From Enterobacter wuhouensis (GTDB lineage: Bacteria; Pseudomonadota; Gammaproteobacteria; Enterobacterales; Enterobacteriaceae): 64,000 nucleotides of DNA. How positions within the stretch are numbered: the stretch's first letter is position 1; each line of letters starts with the position of its first letter. Under the pieces are notes generated by a model. It was not told the origin of the DNA. It worked only from the letters and a program-made list of their open reading frames with translations, and did no database searches. Shown here in pieces: positions 50,326 through 58,466 of this stretch. The position numbers and the translations under genes were made by a program. Location: contig NZ_SJOO01000007.1 in assembly GCF_004331265.1 (NCBI RefSeq), positions 168,181 to 232,180 of the forward strand, in the 5' to 3' direction.

Positions 50326-51156
50326 TTACGCTTTAAAGTTACCGATAAAGGTTTCAACCGGCTTGTCGGTGAACTTCTCGATCAGCAGGTCACGGAACTC
50401 GTTGGCGATAGCTTCTTCCTGGGCTTCCAGTTGAACGATGCGGAGTACAAACACCGGTTCCCCGCTTTTAAGCAGGCTGTTACGCAGGCTAAAGCGGCGT
50501 TCGCTCAGGCCTTCATATGGCACGCATTTGAACTCGAAGGCGACAGGCATCACGTCTTTACTGCTGGCTTCAACGCTCTGCATCAGGGACTTTCTGCCGC
50601 CAAAATCTTCGTCTTCATGAGCTGCTTCCGAGACTTGTTTGATATTGACGCGACGAACGGCACCAGATGCCTGCGCGATGGACAACACATTCCCGTCGGC
50701 ATCAAATGCGGTCAGGAAGTCGGCCCAGTCCTCCAGCCATTCAGCAATTTCCTTCTGGCCCAGTCGATCGCCATTTACCTGAAGTAGGGCTCGGAATGGC
50801 GCTGTCTTTTTGAGGGTGATAGATGCGACGTTATCAGCATGGCCAGGGTTAGCCAGCGTACCGATATTGAACACGGAGCGTGCGGTCATGTTGTCAGCAT
50901 CGATAAAGCATCGCGCTGGTTCAGCTTCGTTGGCATAGCCAGCTGCATAACGCACAAAGTCAGGAATACTGGTTGTGGTCATGGCGCCACGGAAGCGAAA
51001 ACGCTCAAACTCGAAACGCTCGAGGCTTTCTACGTGAACCCCTTCAGGAAGCAGGGCTGTCGGGCATGCCGTAACTTTTGCTGCATCCAGGTGGTAACCG
51101 GAAAGAACCAGGTCTTTCACCTGCTGCAGGGCATTGCCGTCTAAAATCTGGGACAT
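50326..51156 (-). CDS. DUF2303 family protein (YfdQ-like)
   Basis: This 276-residue protein begins MSQILDGNALQQVKDLVLSG and contains the DUF2303 pattern with RCFIDADNMTARSVFNIGT near residue 82. YfdQ of CPS-53 belongs to the family. Function unknown; members occur beside recombination or nucleotide-metabolism genes in prophages. It lies between the YfdP-like and HD genes, the same order as in CPS-53. Confidence 0.88.
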   Translation of the reverse strand: MSQILDGNALQQVKDLVLSGYHLDAAKVTACPTALLPEGVHVESLERFEFERFRFRGAMTTTSIPDFVRYAAGYANEAEPARCFIDADNMTARSVFNIGTLANPGHADNVASITLKKTAPFRALLQVNGDRLGQKEIAEWLEDWADFLTAFDADGNVLSIAQASGAVRRVNIKQVSEAAHEDEDFGGRKSLMQSVEASSKDVMPVAFEFKCVPYEGLSERRFSLRNSLLKSGEPVFVLRIVQLEAQEEAIANEFRDLLIEKFTDKPVETFIGNFKA

Positions 51157-51209
51157 AAAATTTCCTTAATATGTGGTCATAGGGATGTCAGTGATTTGTC
51201 TGCTGCGGA

Positions 51210-51581
51210 TCACTGTGCCGCTTTAAGCTTTCCGTCAATGCCGCCGTTGATCCCGAACAGCTGCCCCTGATCTTCCTGCAGGATGGTCAGCTTGCCGCCT
51301 TTGTTAACCCACATTGGTGTTTCGGTGGTGTCTTCTTCGGAGGCTTTACCGCGCGGGGTTGGGGTGACGTAGTTCAGCTTGTGCTTGATCTTGACGCGCT
51401 TCTCTTCGACGGAGTTACCCATACGCTCAATATCAAAGGTGAGGACTACTTTGCCTTTGGTACCGTTGTTCAGAACGCCAAGCGCGGTAGTGTTTAAAGC
51501 TGCCGCGATCTTGTTCATGAACACGCCGGCATCCAGTTCGCCCAGAAAATCGGGCACTACGGTCATGCGGTCACTACTCAT
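51210..51581 (-). CDS. YfdP-like phage protein
   Basis: This 123-residue protein starts MSSDRMTVVPDFLGELDAG and has a basic middle segment VEEKRVKIKHKLNYVTPTPRGK. Its place before the DUF2303 gene and its length suggest YfdP. No motif is recognised. It is the first large gene of the leftward operon after PL. Confidence 0.75.
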   Translation of the reverse strand: MSSDRMTVVPDFLGELDAGVFMNKIAAALNTTALGVLNNGTKGKVVLTFDIERMGNSVEEKRVKIKHKLNYVTPTPRGKASEEDTTETPMWVNKGGKLTILQEDQGQLFGINGGIDGKLKAAQ

Positions 51582-51595
51582 GGTTTAACCCTCTG

Positions 51596-51790
51596 TTAGG
51601 CGGCTGCCACCGCCAGTGGAACTTCTCCATACACAACAGAGAAGGGCACCCGCGCGATTGTTATGGGTAGACAGGCCACTTCCCTCGCGCCCGGGTGGAT
51701 TGGGTTATGAGCCCGTCGCCCGGTGATGCCCTTGTCTCTTGTGTAAAAAAGGTGCCCACCGATGTGATGGGCAAAGACTACACACAGCAA
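51596..51790 (-). CDS. Possible small ORF with TTG start, ash/leader-like
   Basis: A 64-residue open frame starts at TTG 51790 and ends at TAA 51596, just before the YfdP-like start. The frame is open further upstream to about 51854 without ATG or GTG. Its peptide contains HHIGGHLFYTRDKGITGRRA and NPIHPGAREVACLPI. I recall similar sequence in P4/lambdoid leader regions annotated as ash-type, but cannot confirm it. It may be a leader peptide or an untranslated structured RNA. Confidence 0.4.
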   Translation of the reverse strand: MLCVVFAHHIGGHLFYTRDKGITGRRAHNPIHPGAREVACLPITIARVPFSVVYGEVPLAVAAA

Positions 51791-52132
51791 TGAATTTGTT
51801 GTGGCGGTGGTGCCTCCACCTGCCGGACCGGCCAGAACCGGCGACGCTACACCTCAAGAAACGTATTCATTTCAAAAGTTGAAATAAAAACTTGTTGGCC
51901 TCGTCACGTGCGCAGAGCCGCATTACCACAACGGTGAGAGCACTGTTTACCTGCTTTACCGAGTCGCGTCTCACGCAGTCCGATAATCAGCAATGCTCTC
52001 GCCTGTTGTGCCCTTAAAAAGCTGGCTGTCACCCTCAAGGGGAAAGTGAGCAGCCAGAACAGGGATCACTTCTTATTGCTTTGGCCTGCTTTTAACCACA
52101 TCAGGCGCGGTGGTTTGGTGTCGACAGAAAAA
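51791..52132. other. Leader of leftward operon, no gene seen
   Basis: This 342-bp stretch lies between PL and the first leftward genes. It includes a hairpin-prone AGCTGGCTG...CAGCCAG segment at about 52019-52059. In lambda the equivalent region holds nut sites and N; neither was identified here. Confidence 0.45.
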
Positions 52133-52190
52133 AATCTAACTTAACTTAGTTTGTTGGTCAAGTGAAAACATCAAACTAAACTTAGCTTGA
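52133..52190 (-). promoter_or_regulatory. PL promoter with OL operators
   Basis: On the minus strand -35 is TTGACC (52161-52156), the spacer is 17 bp and -10 is TAGATT (52138-52133). Operator-like dyads overlap it: TCTAACTTAACTTAGT at 52135-52150 and TCAAACTAAACTTAGCTTGA at 52171-52190 (16 of 20 positions symmetric). The half-site ACTAAG/CTTAGT is shared with the PR region. This should be the leftward early promoter repressed by the S24 repressor. Confidence 0.85.
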
Positions 52191-52215
52191 TGCTTAGGGG
52201 AAGAGCGGGAAGGGA

Positions 52216-52842
52216 TTAGAGTTCGTACTGAACGCCTTTAATTACGCCAATAATGAGGCAATTACCATTGATCGGGATGTTGGGGTAGCGAGGATTTAGT
52301 GGGACTAAAAATTTTTGAGGGCCATCAATGACCAGTTTTTTAACAGTCGCCTCGTTAGTGCCATCAATACGCGCAACAACAATCTTGCCATGAAGGGGTT
52401 CGGCATCTGGATCAACAATAACGGTAGCCCCTTCAGGGATTGTTGGGAGGCCATTTGGATTGGTCATTGAATCCCCTTTGACCTCTAAAGCGAACGAGCT
52501 GTCCCCAATGCGTAGTGATGTTTCAACCCATTTATCGACATCACTGAATAAATCAGCGGCCTTACATTCCGTAAACTGCCCAGCTTGAACCCAGGAAATC
52601 ACGGGCACACGCCTCATTTTAGTTATGAGGGTACCTTCAAATTCAGTGCCGTAAAGAATGTAATCTATTGATGTATTGAAGAATTTAGCCAGCTTAACCA
52701 GCGATTCTCCGTTTGGGATATTCACATCCTTTTCCCAATAACCCACCGCTACGTCACTAACCCCGCAGAACTTACCCAGTTCTTTTTGAGAGGTTTTTGT
52801 AACCCTGCGTAGGGCTTTAATGCGCTGACCAACCGTTTCCAT
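52216..52842 (-). CDS. CI-like repressor, HTH plus S24 autopeptidase
   Basis: This 208-residue protein has an N-terminal HTH (SQKELGKFCGVSDVAVGYWE, about 18-37) and a LexA/CI S24 domain. The cleavage site is AG at 87-88 in WVQAGQF, the nucleophile Ser125 is in KGDSMTN and Lys168 is in ATVKKL. It should keep lysogeny and be inactivated after DNA damage through RecA. It is divergent from cro and reads toward PL. Confidence 0.96.
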   Translation of the reverse strand: METVGQRIKALRRVTKTSQKELGKFCGVSDVAVGYWEKDVNIPNGESLVKLAKFFNTSIDYILYGTEFEGTLITKMRRVPVISWVQAGQFTECKAADLFSDVDKWVETSLRIGDSSFALEVKGDSMTNPNGLPTIPEGATVIVDPDAEPLHGKIVVARIDGTNEATVKKLVIDGPQKFLVPLNPRYPNIPINGNCLIIGVIKGVQYEL

Positions 52843-52864
52843 GAAAGCACCAAATTTAAAAAAG

Positions 52865-52933
52865 ACTAAGTAATCTTAGTTTTTATTGACCAAAGTTAGA
52901 TTGGTTATTAATATCTAACCAAACTTAGCTAAG
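52865..52933 (+). promoter_or_regulatory. PR promoter with OR operators
   Basis: The plus strand has -35 TTGACC (52886-52891), a 17-bp spacer and -10 TAATAT (52909-52914). Operator dyads are ACTAAGTAATCTTAGT (52865-52880), ACCAAAGTTAGATTGGT (52889-52905) and CTTAGCTAAG (52924-52933). The first is nearly identical in plan to the OL site at 52135. It drives the cro-like gene and the rightward operon; the repressor promoter should lie on the other strand. Confidence 0.87.
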
Positions 52934-52941
52934 GGGGCTTC

Positions 52942-53157
52942 ATGACAACCGACGAGATTGAACAACATTTCGGCAGCACTGAGAAAGTTGCCGAATTTTT
53001 TGGCATCACCAGTGAGGCTGTTTACCAGTGGCGTAATCGCCCCGGACGCTTAATCCCTAAAGGACGAGCTGCTGAAGCTGCGTATCGAACTGCTGGTGAA
53101 CTGGAATTCAACCCAGAACGTTATGGCAAGAATACATCGCCTAACGATCAGAAATAA
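52942..53157 (+). CDS. Cro-like HTH regulator
   Basis: This 71-residue protein has an HTH with FGSTEKVAEFFGITSEAVYQWR (about 10-31; helix pair inferred) and follows PR directly. By position it is the Cro counterpart of the repressor. It should hold the lytic state by binding the same operators. ATG 52942 follows AAGGGGG. Confidence 0.9.
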   Translation: MTTDEIEQHFGSTEKVAEFFGITSEAVYQWRNRPGRLIPKGRAAEAAYRTAGELEFNPERYGKNTSPNDQK

Positions 53158-53179
53158 CCACAGAAGGGAGGACCTAGCC

Positions 53180-53728
53180 GTGGGTATAGAACCTGAATGG
53201 AAAGTAGATAAGCAGCCAGCTTGGCTGGTGGCCGCTATCAAAAAAACGATAACCGAGCTTCCGGGCGGATATTCCGAGGCAGCTGAATGGTTGGGTGTGA
53301 CCGAGAACGCGCTGTTTAACCGGCTGCGTACCGATGGTGATCAGATCTTCCCGCTCGGTTGGGCGATGGTGCTTCAGCGTGCTGGTGGATCAAACCACAT
53401 AGCGAACGCTACTGCACGTCACTCGAACGGTGTTTTTGTGCCATTGGCTGATGTTGAAGAGATTGAGAACGGCGATATCAACCAGCGTCTCATGGAGTCA
53501 GTTGAGTGGATCGGAAGGCATTCGCAATACGTTCGTAAAGCTACCGCTGACGGCGTTATTGATGCTCAGGAACGCGCCCAGATCGAAGAGAACAGCTATC
53601 AGGTGATGGCTAAGTGGCAGGAACATTTGACGCTGCTTTTCCGTGTGTTTTGCGCGCCGGAAAAGAATGACGCCCGCGAGTGTGCAGCTCCGGGCGTCGT
53701 GGCAGACAAATCTTGTATGGAGAAGTAA
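53180..53728 (+). CDS. YmfL-like phage regulatory protein
   Basis: This 182-residue protein is similar in plan to e14 YmfL: a helical N-terminal part with GGYSEAAEWLGVTENALFNRLRTDG, NGVFVPLADVEEIENGDIN, and a C-terminal helical stretch. GTG 53180 with GGGAGGACC upstream is preferred; the frame is open back to 53096 inside cro. YmfL/CII-like proteins occupy this slot and may regulate lysogeny or replication. Confidence 0.82.
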   Translation: MGIEPEWKVDKQPAWLVAAIKKTITELPGGYSEAAEWLGVTENALFNRLRTDGDQIFPLGWAMVLQRAGGSNHIANATARHSNGVFVPLADVEEIENGDINQRLMESVEWIGRHSQYVRKATADGVIDAQERAQIEENSYQVMAKWQEHLTLLFRVFCAPEKNDARECAAPGVVADKSCMEK

Positions 53729-53733
53729 TCCGC

Positions 53734-54060
53734 ATGACCAGTTTAACGGCTTTTAACCGTTTACCGCAACTCAGGATGATCCCGGTACCGGGCTCACCGT
53801 TGTTTCGGTATGAACGCAGAATAGCAAACCGCTGGGTGCCATGTAACCACAGTCGGGCAGTCGCAATTGTGGGGGTTTACTACAGGAAGGCGAAACGCTT
53901 ATGCGCGAAGTTAACCGAAAGTTCAAAGACCACAGAGGGATCCCCGTTCGGGTTATCCGGTGGGAGCCAGAGACTCAACGAGTTATCTACCTGCGGGATG
54001 GTTATGACCACGAATGTTTCAGCCCGCTCGAACAATTCAAGCGCAAGTTTACCGAGTTAA
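53734..54060 (+). CDS. Small phage protein overlapping DUF4222 gene
   Basis: An open frame of 108 residues starts at ATG 53734 after GGAGAAG and includes the conserved-looking PGSPLFRYERRIANRWVPCNH segment near residue 18. From 53901 its 3' half is overlapped in another frame by the DUF4222 gene. The first half looks coding; the last 50 residues (Ser/Gly rich) look less so. It may be a true overlapping gene or contain an old frameshift. Confidence 0.5.
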   Translation: MTSLTAFNRLPQLRMIPVPGSPLFRYERRIANRWVPCNHSRAVAIVGVYYRKAKRLCAKLTESSKTTEGSPFGLSGGSQRLNELSTCGMVMTTNVSARSNNSSASLPS

Positions 54061-54080
54061 AGGACGACCATGAGCACTAA
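53901..54080 (+). CDS. DUF4222 family small phage protein
   Basis: This 59-residue protein starts MREVNRKFKDHRGIPVRVIR and ends FTELKDDHEH, the DUF4222 pattern remembered from lambdoid prophages. AGGAAGG lies ten bases before ATG 53901. It overlaps the replication gene by 11 bp. Function unknown. Confidence 0.85.
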   Translation: MREVNRKFKDHRGIPVRVIRWEPETQRVIYLRDGYDHECFSPLEQFKRKFTELKDDHEH

Positions 54081-54933
54081 ATTAACGGGTTACGTTTGGG
54101 ATGCTTGTGCCGCTTCTGGCATGAAGCTATCCAGCGTTGCCATCATGGCGCGTCTGGCAGACTTCAGCAGTGATGAAGGGGTTAGCTGGCCTTCCATCGC
54201 TACCATCGCGCGCCAGATTGGTGCTGGTGAGAGCACGGTTCGCACAGCCATATCTCAGCTGGAAAAAGACGGTTGGTTAACCCGCCAGCAGCGCCGTAAA
54301 GGCAACCGCAATGCATCGAACGTTTACCAGCTCAATGTTGCGAAATTACAGGCTGCTGCCTTTTCTCACCTGTCAGATTCTGACGCATCAAAATCTGATG
54401 CCTCAAAAACCGACGCGTCAAAATCTGAGGCATCAAAAAACGATGAAAAAGGCGGTTTTCACCCGTCAGAATCTGGGGGGGATCCGTCAGTAAATACAAC
54501 TACTGATCCATCAGATAAAAAACATTCTTGTCCGGTTGCTGCGCAACCCGACCCTGTGGTGGTTATCACCGATCAGGCGAAGCAGGTTTTATCACATCTG
54601 AACAAAACCACCGGATCACGGTATCAGGTCTGCAAATCATCCTTGGAAAACATCCGGGCTCGCCTGGCTGACGGGTTTACGCCCGATGAGCTGCTGTTGG
54701 TGGTGGATTACAGCGTCGAGAAGTGGGGCGAGGATCTGAAAATGGCCGAATATCTGCGCCCAACAACGCTGTTTCTGCCAACAAAATTCCCAGGCTACCT
54801 GCAATCCGCAAATAAGTGGAACGCAGCAGGACGTCCAGAACGACAGTATTGGGGCTCAATCCGTAAGCATGATCCGATGAAATTTGGTGGACCAGATAAA
54901 GCCATTCCAGCTGGCTTCAGGGGAGCGAAATGA
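54070..54933 (+). CDS. Phage replication protein (O-like, wHTH plus Phg_2220_C-like)
   Basis: This 287-residue protein has an N-terminal winged HTH (PSIATIARQIGAGESTVRTAIS), a Ser/Ala/Lys/Asp-rich linker of four DASKS-type repeats at about residues 104-125, and a conserved phage C-terminal domain (HLNKTTGSRYQ... and PTTLFLPTKFPGYLQS). The linker is encoded by 15-bp iterons at 54379-54438, which suggests the origin lies inside the gene, as in lambda O. It should recruit host helicase, directly or through DnaC; no separate P gene is visible. Confidence 0.9.
   Translation: MSTKLTGYVWDACAASGMKLSSVAIMARLADFSSDEGVSWPSIATIARQIGAGESTVRTAISQLEKDGWLTRQQRRKGNRNASNVYQLNVAKLQAAAFSHLSDSDASKSDASKTDASKSEASKNDEKGGFHPSESGGDPSVNTTTDPSDKKHSCPVAAQPDPVVVITDQAKQVLSHLNKTTGSRYQVCKSSLENIRARLADGFTPDELLLVVDYSVEKWGEDLKMAEYLRPTTLFLPTKFPGYLQSANKWNAAGRPERQYWGSIRKHDPMKFGGPDKAIPAGFRGAK
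54379..54438 (+). repeat. Four 15-bp iterons inside replication gene, probable phage origin
   Basis: Four tandem copies of a 15-mer: TCTGACGCATCAAAA (54379), TCTGATGCCTCAAAA (54394), ACCGACGCGTCAAAA (54409) and TCTGAGGCATCAAAA (54424). Most variation is silent or conservative in the Asp-Ala-Ser-Lys peptide, yet the TCAAAA end is invariant. This is the layout of a replication origin with initiator-binding iterons. Confidence 0.85.
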
Positions 54934-55829
54934 TGAGCATGAATGCTGATAACAAATATTGCCGCGCGCTGGCTGAACTGCGCTCAAAGCCAGCGCATGA
55001 ATTGAAAGAGGTTGGCGATCAGTGGCGCACTCCAGATTTGTTGTTTTGGGGCATCAATTCGATATTTGGGCCGATGGTTCTGGATCTGTTTGCAGACGAT
55101 AGCAATGCTAAATGCCCTGCATGGTATACCGCCGAAGATAACGCGCTGACGCAGGACTGGTCAGAGCGTCTGGCAGAACTCGGTGGCGCCGCGTTTGCAA
55201 ATCCGCCATATAGCCGTTCTCAGTACCATGAAAAGCAGGCCATCACTGGCATGACCCACATCATGAATCACACAATGGCGATGCGTGATAAAGGTGGTCG
55301 TTACATATACCTCGTGAAGTCAGCCACGAGTGAAACATGGTGGCCGGAAGATGCCGATCACATCATGTTTATTCGTGGTCGTATTGGGTTCGATCTTCCT
55401 GTTTGGTTTGTTCCTGCTGACGAGAAGCAGCAACCCACCAGCGCATTTTTTGCCGGGGCAATCGCTGTCTTCGACAAAACCTGGCGTGGTGAAAGCTTCA
55501 GCTATATCAATCGCACCGAACTGGAAGAAAAAGGGCGTGCAGCATTGTCATTAGCTCAATTCGCCGCGGCAAAAATGGCCCTTCCGTCGGTGTCGGAAAA
55601 AGCAATGCCTACTCCCATTGCAACGGCAGATGTAGAGTCGCGCATCTGGCCTCTGGAGGTTGGTCTGGTATTCAATCAGGTCGAGGGGGCGGATTCTCTG
55701 GGGGTGAACCAACAGAACAAGTTGAAGGCCAACATCAACCAACTCTGGCTGGAGCGTGTACCTACCAGCGAAATAATTAGCGTGGCCGGTGGTCTGGTTA
55801 GCAGTATGCAGGGGGCCGTCAATGCGTGA
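54930..55829 (+). CDS. Phage DNA N6-adenine methyltransferase with C-terminal extension
   Basis: This 299-residue protein matches the phage Dam family (PF05869 type): DQWRTPDLLFW near residue 29, VLDLFADDSNAK near 50 and the catalytic AFANPPYSRSQ near 89. About 100 C-terminal residues are outside the core. ATG 54930 overlaps the replication gene stop. It should methylate phage DNA against host restriction or mismatch systems. It overlaps the start of the cytosine methyltransferase by 8 bp. Confidence 0.92.
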   Translation: MMSMNADNKYCRALAELRSKPAHELKEVGDQWRTPDLLFWGINSIFGPMVLDLFADDSNAKCPAWYTAEDNALTQDWSERLAELGGAAFANPPYSRSQYHEKQAITGMTHIMNHTMAMRDKGGRYIYLVKSATSETWWPEDADHIMFIRGRIGFDLPVWFVPADEKQQPTSAFFAGAIAVFDKTWRGESFSYINRTELEEKGRAALSLAQFAAAKMALPSVSEKAMPTPIATADVESRIWPLEVGLVFNQVEGADSLGVNQQNKLKANINQLWLERVPTSEIISVAGGLVSSMQGAVNA

Positions 55830-57759
55830 AATTATCGTTGATAACTTTGCTGGTGGTGGCGGCGCGAGTACCGGCATTGAACTGGCGATCGGGCGTAGCG
55901 TGGATATCGCTATCAACCACGACGAAAACGCTATTGCGATGCATAAGACGAATCACCCGGACACGCTGCATTATTGCAAGTCGGTGTTTGACGTTGACCC
56001 AAGCGCAGCCACCAGCGGTAAACCTGTCGGTCTGGCCTGGTTTAGCCCTGATTGCCGCCACTTTTCCAAAGCGAAGGGCGCTAAGCCGGTTAAGAAAGAG
56101 ATTCGCGGGCTGGCGTGGATTGTCCTGCGCTGGGCGCTGGCAGTACGTCCCCGCGTCATGATGCTGGAGAACGTCGAAGAATTTAAGACATGGGGCCCGC
56201 TGCTGGATGAAGAATTACGCCCGGATCCTGAGCGTGCTGGCGAAACATTCGAGGCATTTGTCGGCATGCTGTCGACTGGTATCGCGGCGAATCACCCAGC
56301 ATTGGCTGAGGTTTGCGAATTTCTTGCCATTGAGCCGCACGGCCAGCAGGCGCAACAGCTGATCGCCGGGCTTGGCTATGAGGTCGATTATCGTGAGCTG
56401 CGCGCTTGTGACTACGGCGCGCCGACGATCAGAAAGCGTTTCTTCATGGTCATGCGCTGTGACGGCCGCAAGATTCATTGGCCTGAAGCGACTCATGGGG
56501 ATCCAAAATCACTGGAAGTACAAAGCGGCAAGCTGGCGCCATGGCGTACCGCGGCGGAGTGCATTGACTGGAACATCCCGGCCCGTTCCATCTTCGACCG
56601 CAAAAAGCCGCTGGCGGAAAATACGCTCAAACGTATCGCGCGCGGCATCCAGCGCTTTGTTATCGAAAGCGCATCACCTTTCATCGTGAAGTGTAACCAC
56701 ACCACGACGAAAGGTGGTTATGACTGTTTCCGCGGGCAATCGTTGTTAGAGCCATTGCAGACCATCACTAAAAAGCATGGCTATGCGCTGGCGGTACCGC
56801 ACCTGACTAAATTCCGCACCGGAGCCACCGGGCAGCCTGTGACCGAGCCGGTACCAACTGTCACCGCTGGTACGTCGGCGCGCCCGGGCGGGAATGGGCA
56901 TGCGCTTGGCGTAGTTGAGGCTGCCCTGACACCGTTCCTGGCTGGCAATGGCGGCAGTGAGTACCAGGCTAAGCCGCGCCCGCTGGATAAACCCGCTCAT
57001 ACAATCCTCAAGCAGTCCCGCGCGTGCGTGGTTGCGCCGGTCATCGCCCGCCAGTTTGGTGCCAGTGTTGGGCACAGGGCTGACGAACCGAGCGCGACAA
57101 TTACTGCAGGTGGTGGCGGTAAGTCGCAGCTGGTAACCCCAACACTGATCCAGATGGGGTACGGCGAACGCCCAGGGTAAGAACCGCGTGTTCTTCAACT
57201 GAATAACCCGCTCGGCACGGTCACTGCTGGTGGTAATAAGTTTGTAACGGTGAGCGCGTTCCTGGCGAAGCACTATGGTGGGAATTACACGGGGCCGGGT
57301 GTTGGTATGGATGAGCCTGCCCACTCAGTCACTACTGTTGATCATCACGCGGTAGTTGCGTCTCACCTGGTGAAGCTTCGCGGAACCTGCCGCGACGGTC
57401 AGACCATGGATACACCTATGCCGACGATTACCGCTGGTGGCCAGCACGTTGGCGAGGTCCGGACATTCCTCGAAACCTACTGCGGTGATAGCGAGGATGA
57501 ATGGCTGGTGACGATCGAGGGGGTTAAGTACCAGATCGTCGATATCGGAATGCGCATGCTGCAACCGCATGAGCTTTATAAGGCGCAGGGCTTCCCTGAC
57601 GGCTACGTTATCGATCAGGACTATCGCGGCAATCGTTACGCCAAAGACAAGCAGGTAGCGCGCTGTGGTAACGCAGTACCGCCGCCGTTCGCTCGTGCGC
57701 TGGTAGAAGCAAATCTTCCTGAATTATGTGCAAATCAAAAGGCGGGTGCAGCCGCCTGA
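55822..57759 (+). pseudogene. DNA cytosine-5 methyltransferase, interrupted by in-frame TAA
   Basis: From ATG 55822 the frame is open to a TAA at 57178-57180 (452 residues), then continues in the same frame to 57759, which gives a 645-codon gene if the stop is ignored. The N-part has motif I DNFAGGGGASTGIEL, motif IV as SPDCRHFSKAKG, motif VI LENVEEF and motif VIII-like TIRKRFF. The C-part after the stop has LQPHELYKAQGFPD and the motif X GNAVPPPFARAL. A single CAA to TAA change would explain it. The short product lacks motifs IX/X and is probably inactive. Copies of T-[IV]-T-A-G-G occur throughout the middle. Confidence 0.88.
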
Positions 57760-57773
57760 TATGGAGAAATAGC

Positions 57774-58466
57774 ATGAATCAGTTAACCGCAAAGGGTGTT
57801 GTGACAATGTCCAGCCGTGAAATTGCCAGGCTGGTGCAGAGCAAACATGGTGATGTGAAGCGCTCAGCTGAGCGCCTTGCATCTGCTGGTATTTTAACCG
57901 CGCCGTTGGCGCACACCCCCTACACACACCCGCAAAACGGGCAAACCTACGAGGAGTATTGGTTCAACAAACGTGATTCTCTGGTGATCGTCGCCAGGAT
58001 GTCGCCAGAATTTACCGCCGCTGTTGTCGATCGCTGGCAAGAGCTGGAGAACAGTCAGGCCGTAAGTGTCCCGCAAACATTGCCGGAGGCATTACGTCTC
58101 GCCGCGGATCTGGCCGAGCAGAAAGAACAACTGGCCCAGCAGTTAGCCGCTGCCGCGCCGAAAGTTGAGTTTGTCGATCGGTATTGTACTGCTAAAGGCT
58201 CAATGTCTTTCCGCCAGGTGGCAAAGCTGTTGCAGGCCAAAGAGACCGATTTCCGCTTGTTCCTCATTGAGAGCGGCATTTTGTACCGGCTCAGTGGAGT
58301 GCTGACACCGCGGCACCAGCACATTGCTGCCGGGCGGTTTGAAGTGAAAACTGGCACCACGAGTGAAACAAACTACGCCTTTAGCCAGGCACGTTTTACA
58401 CCCAAAGGCATCGAGTGGATCGGCGGCCTGTGGACGGCACACATCGCTAAGGGGCATGCCGCGTGA
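57774..58466 (+). CDS. Phage antirepressor-like protein (Rha/KilA-C type)
   Basis: This 230-residue protein has an N-terminal Rha-like region (MSSREIARLVQSKHGDVKRS and the FNKRDSLVIVARMSPEF motif) and a C-terminal ANT/KilA-C region (SMSFRQVAKLLQAKETDFRLFL). Such proteins antagonise repressors or regulate lysis-lysogeny. ATG 57774 has GGAG upstream; the upstream in-frame ATG at 57726 lies inside the methyltransferase. Confidence 0.88.
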   Translation: MNQLTAKGVVTMSSREIARLVQSKHGDVKRSAERLASAGILTAPLAHTPYTHPQNGQTYEEYWFNKRDSLVIVARMSPEFTAAVVDRWQELENSQAVSVPQTLPEALRLAADLAEQKEQLAQQLAAAAPKVEFVDRYCTAKGSMSFRQVAKLLQAKETDFRLFLIESGILYRLSGVLTPRHQHIAAGRFEVKTGTTSETNYAFSQARFTPKGIEWIGGLWTAHIAKGHAA

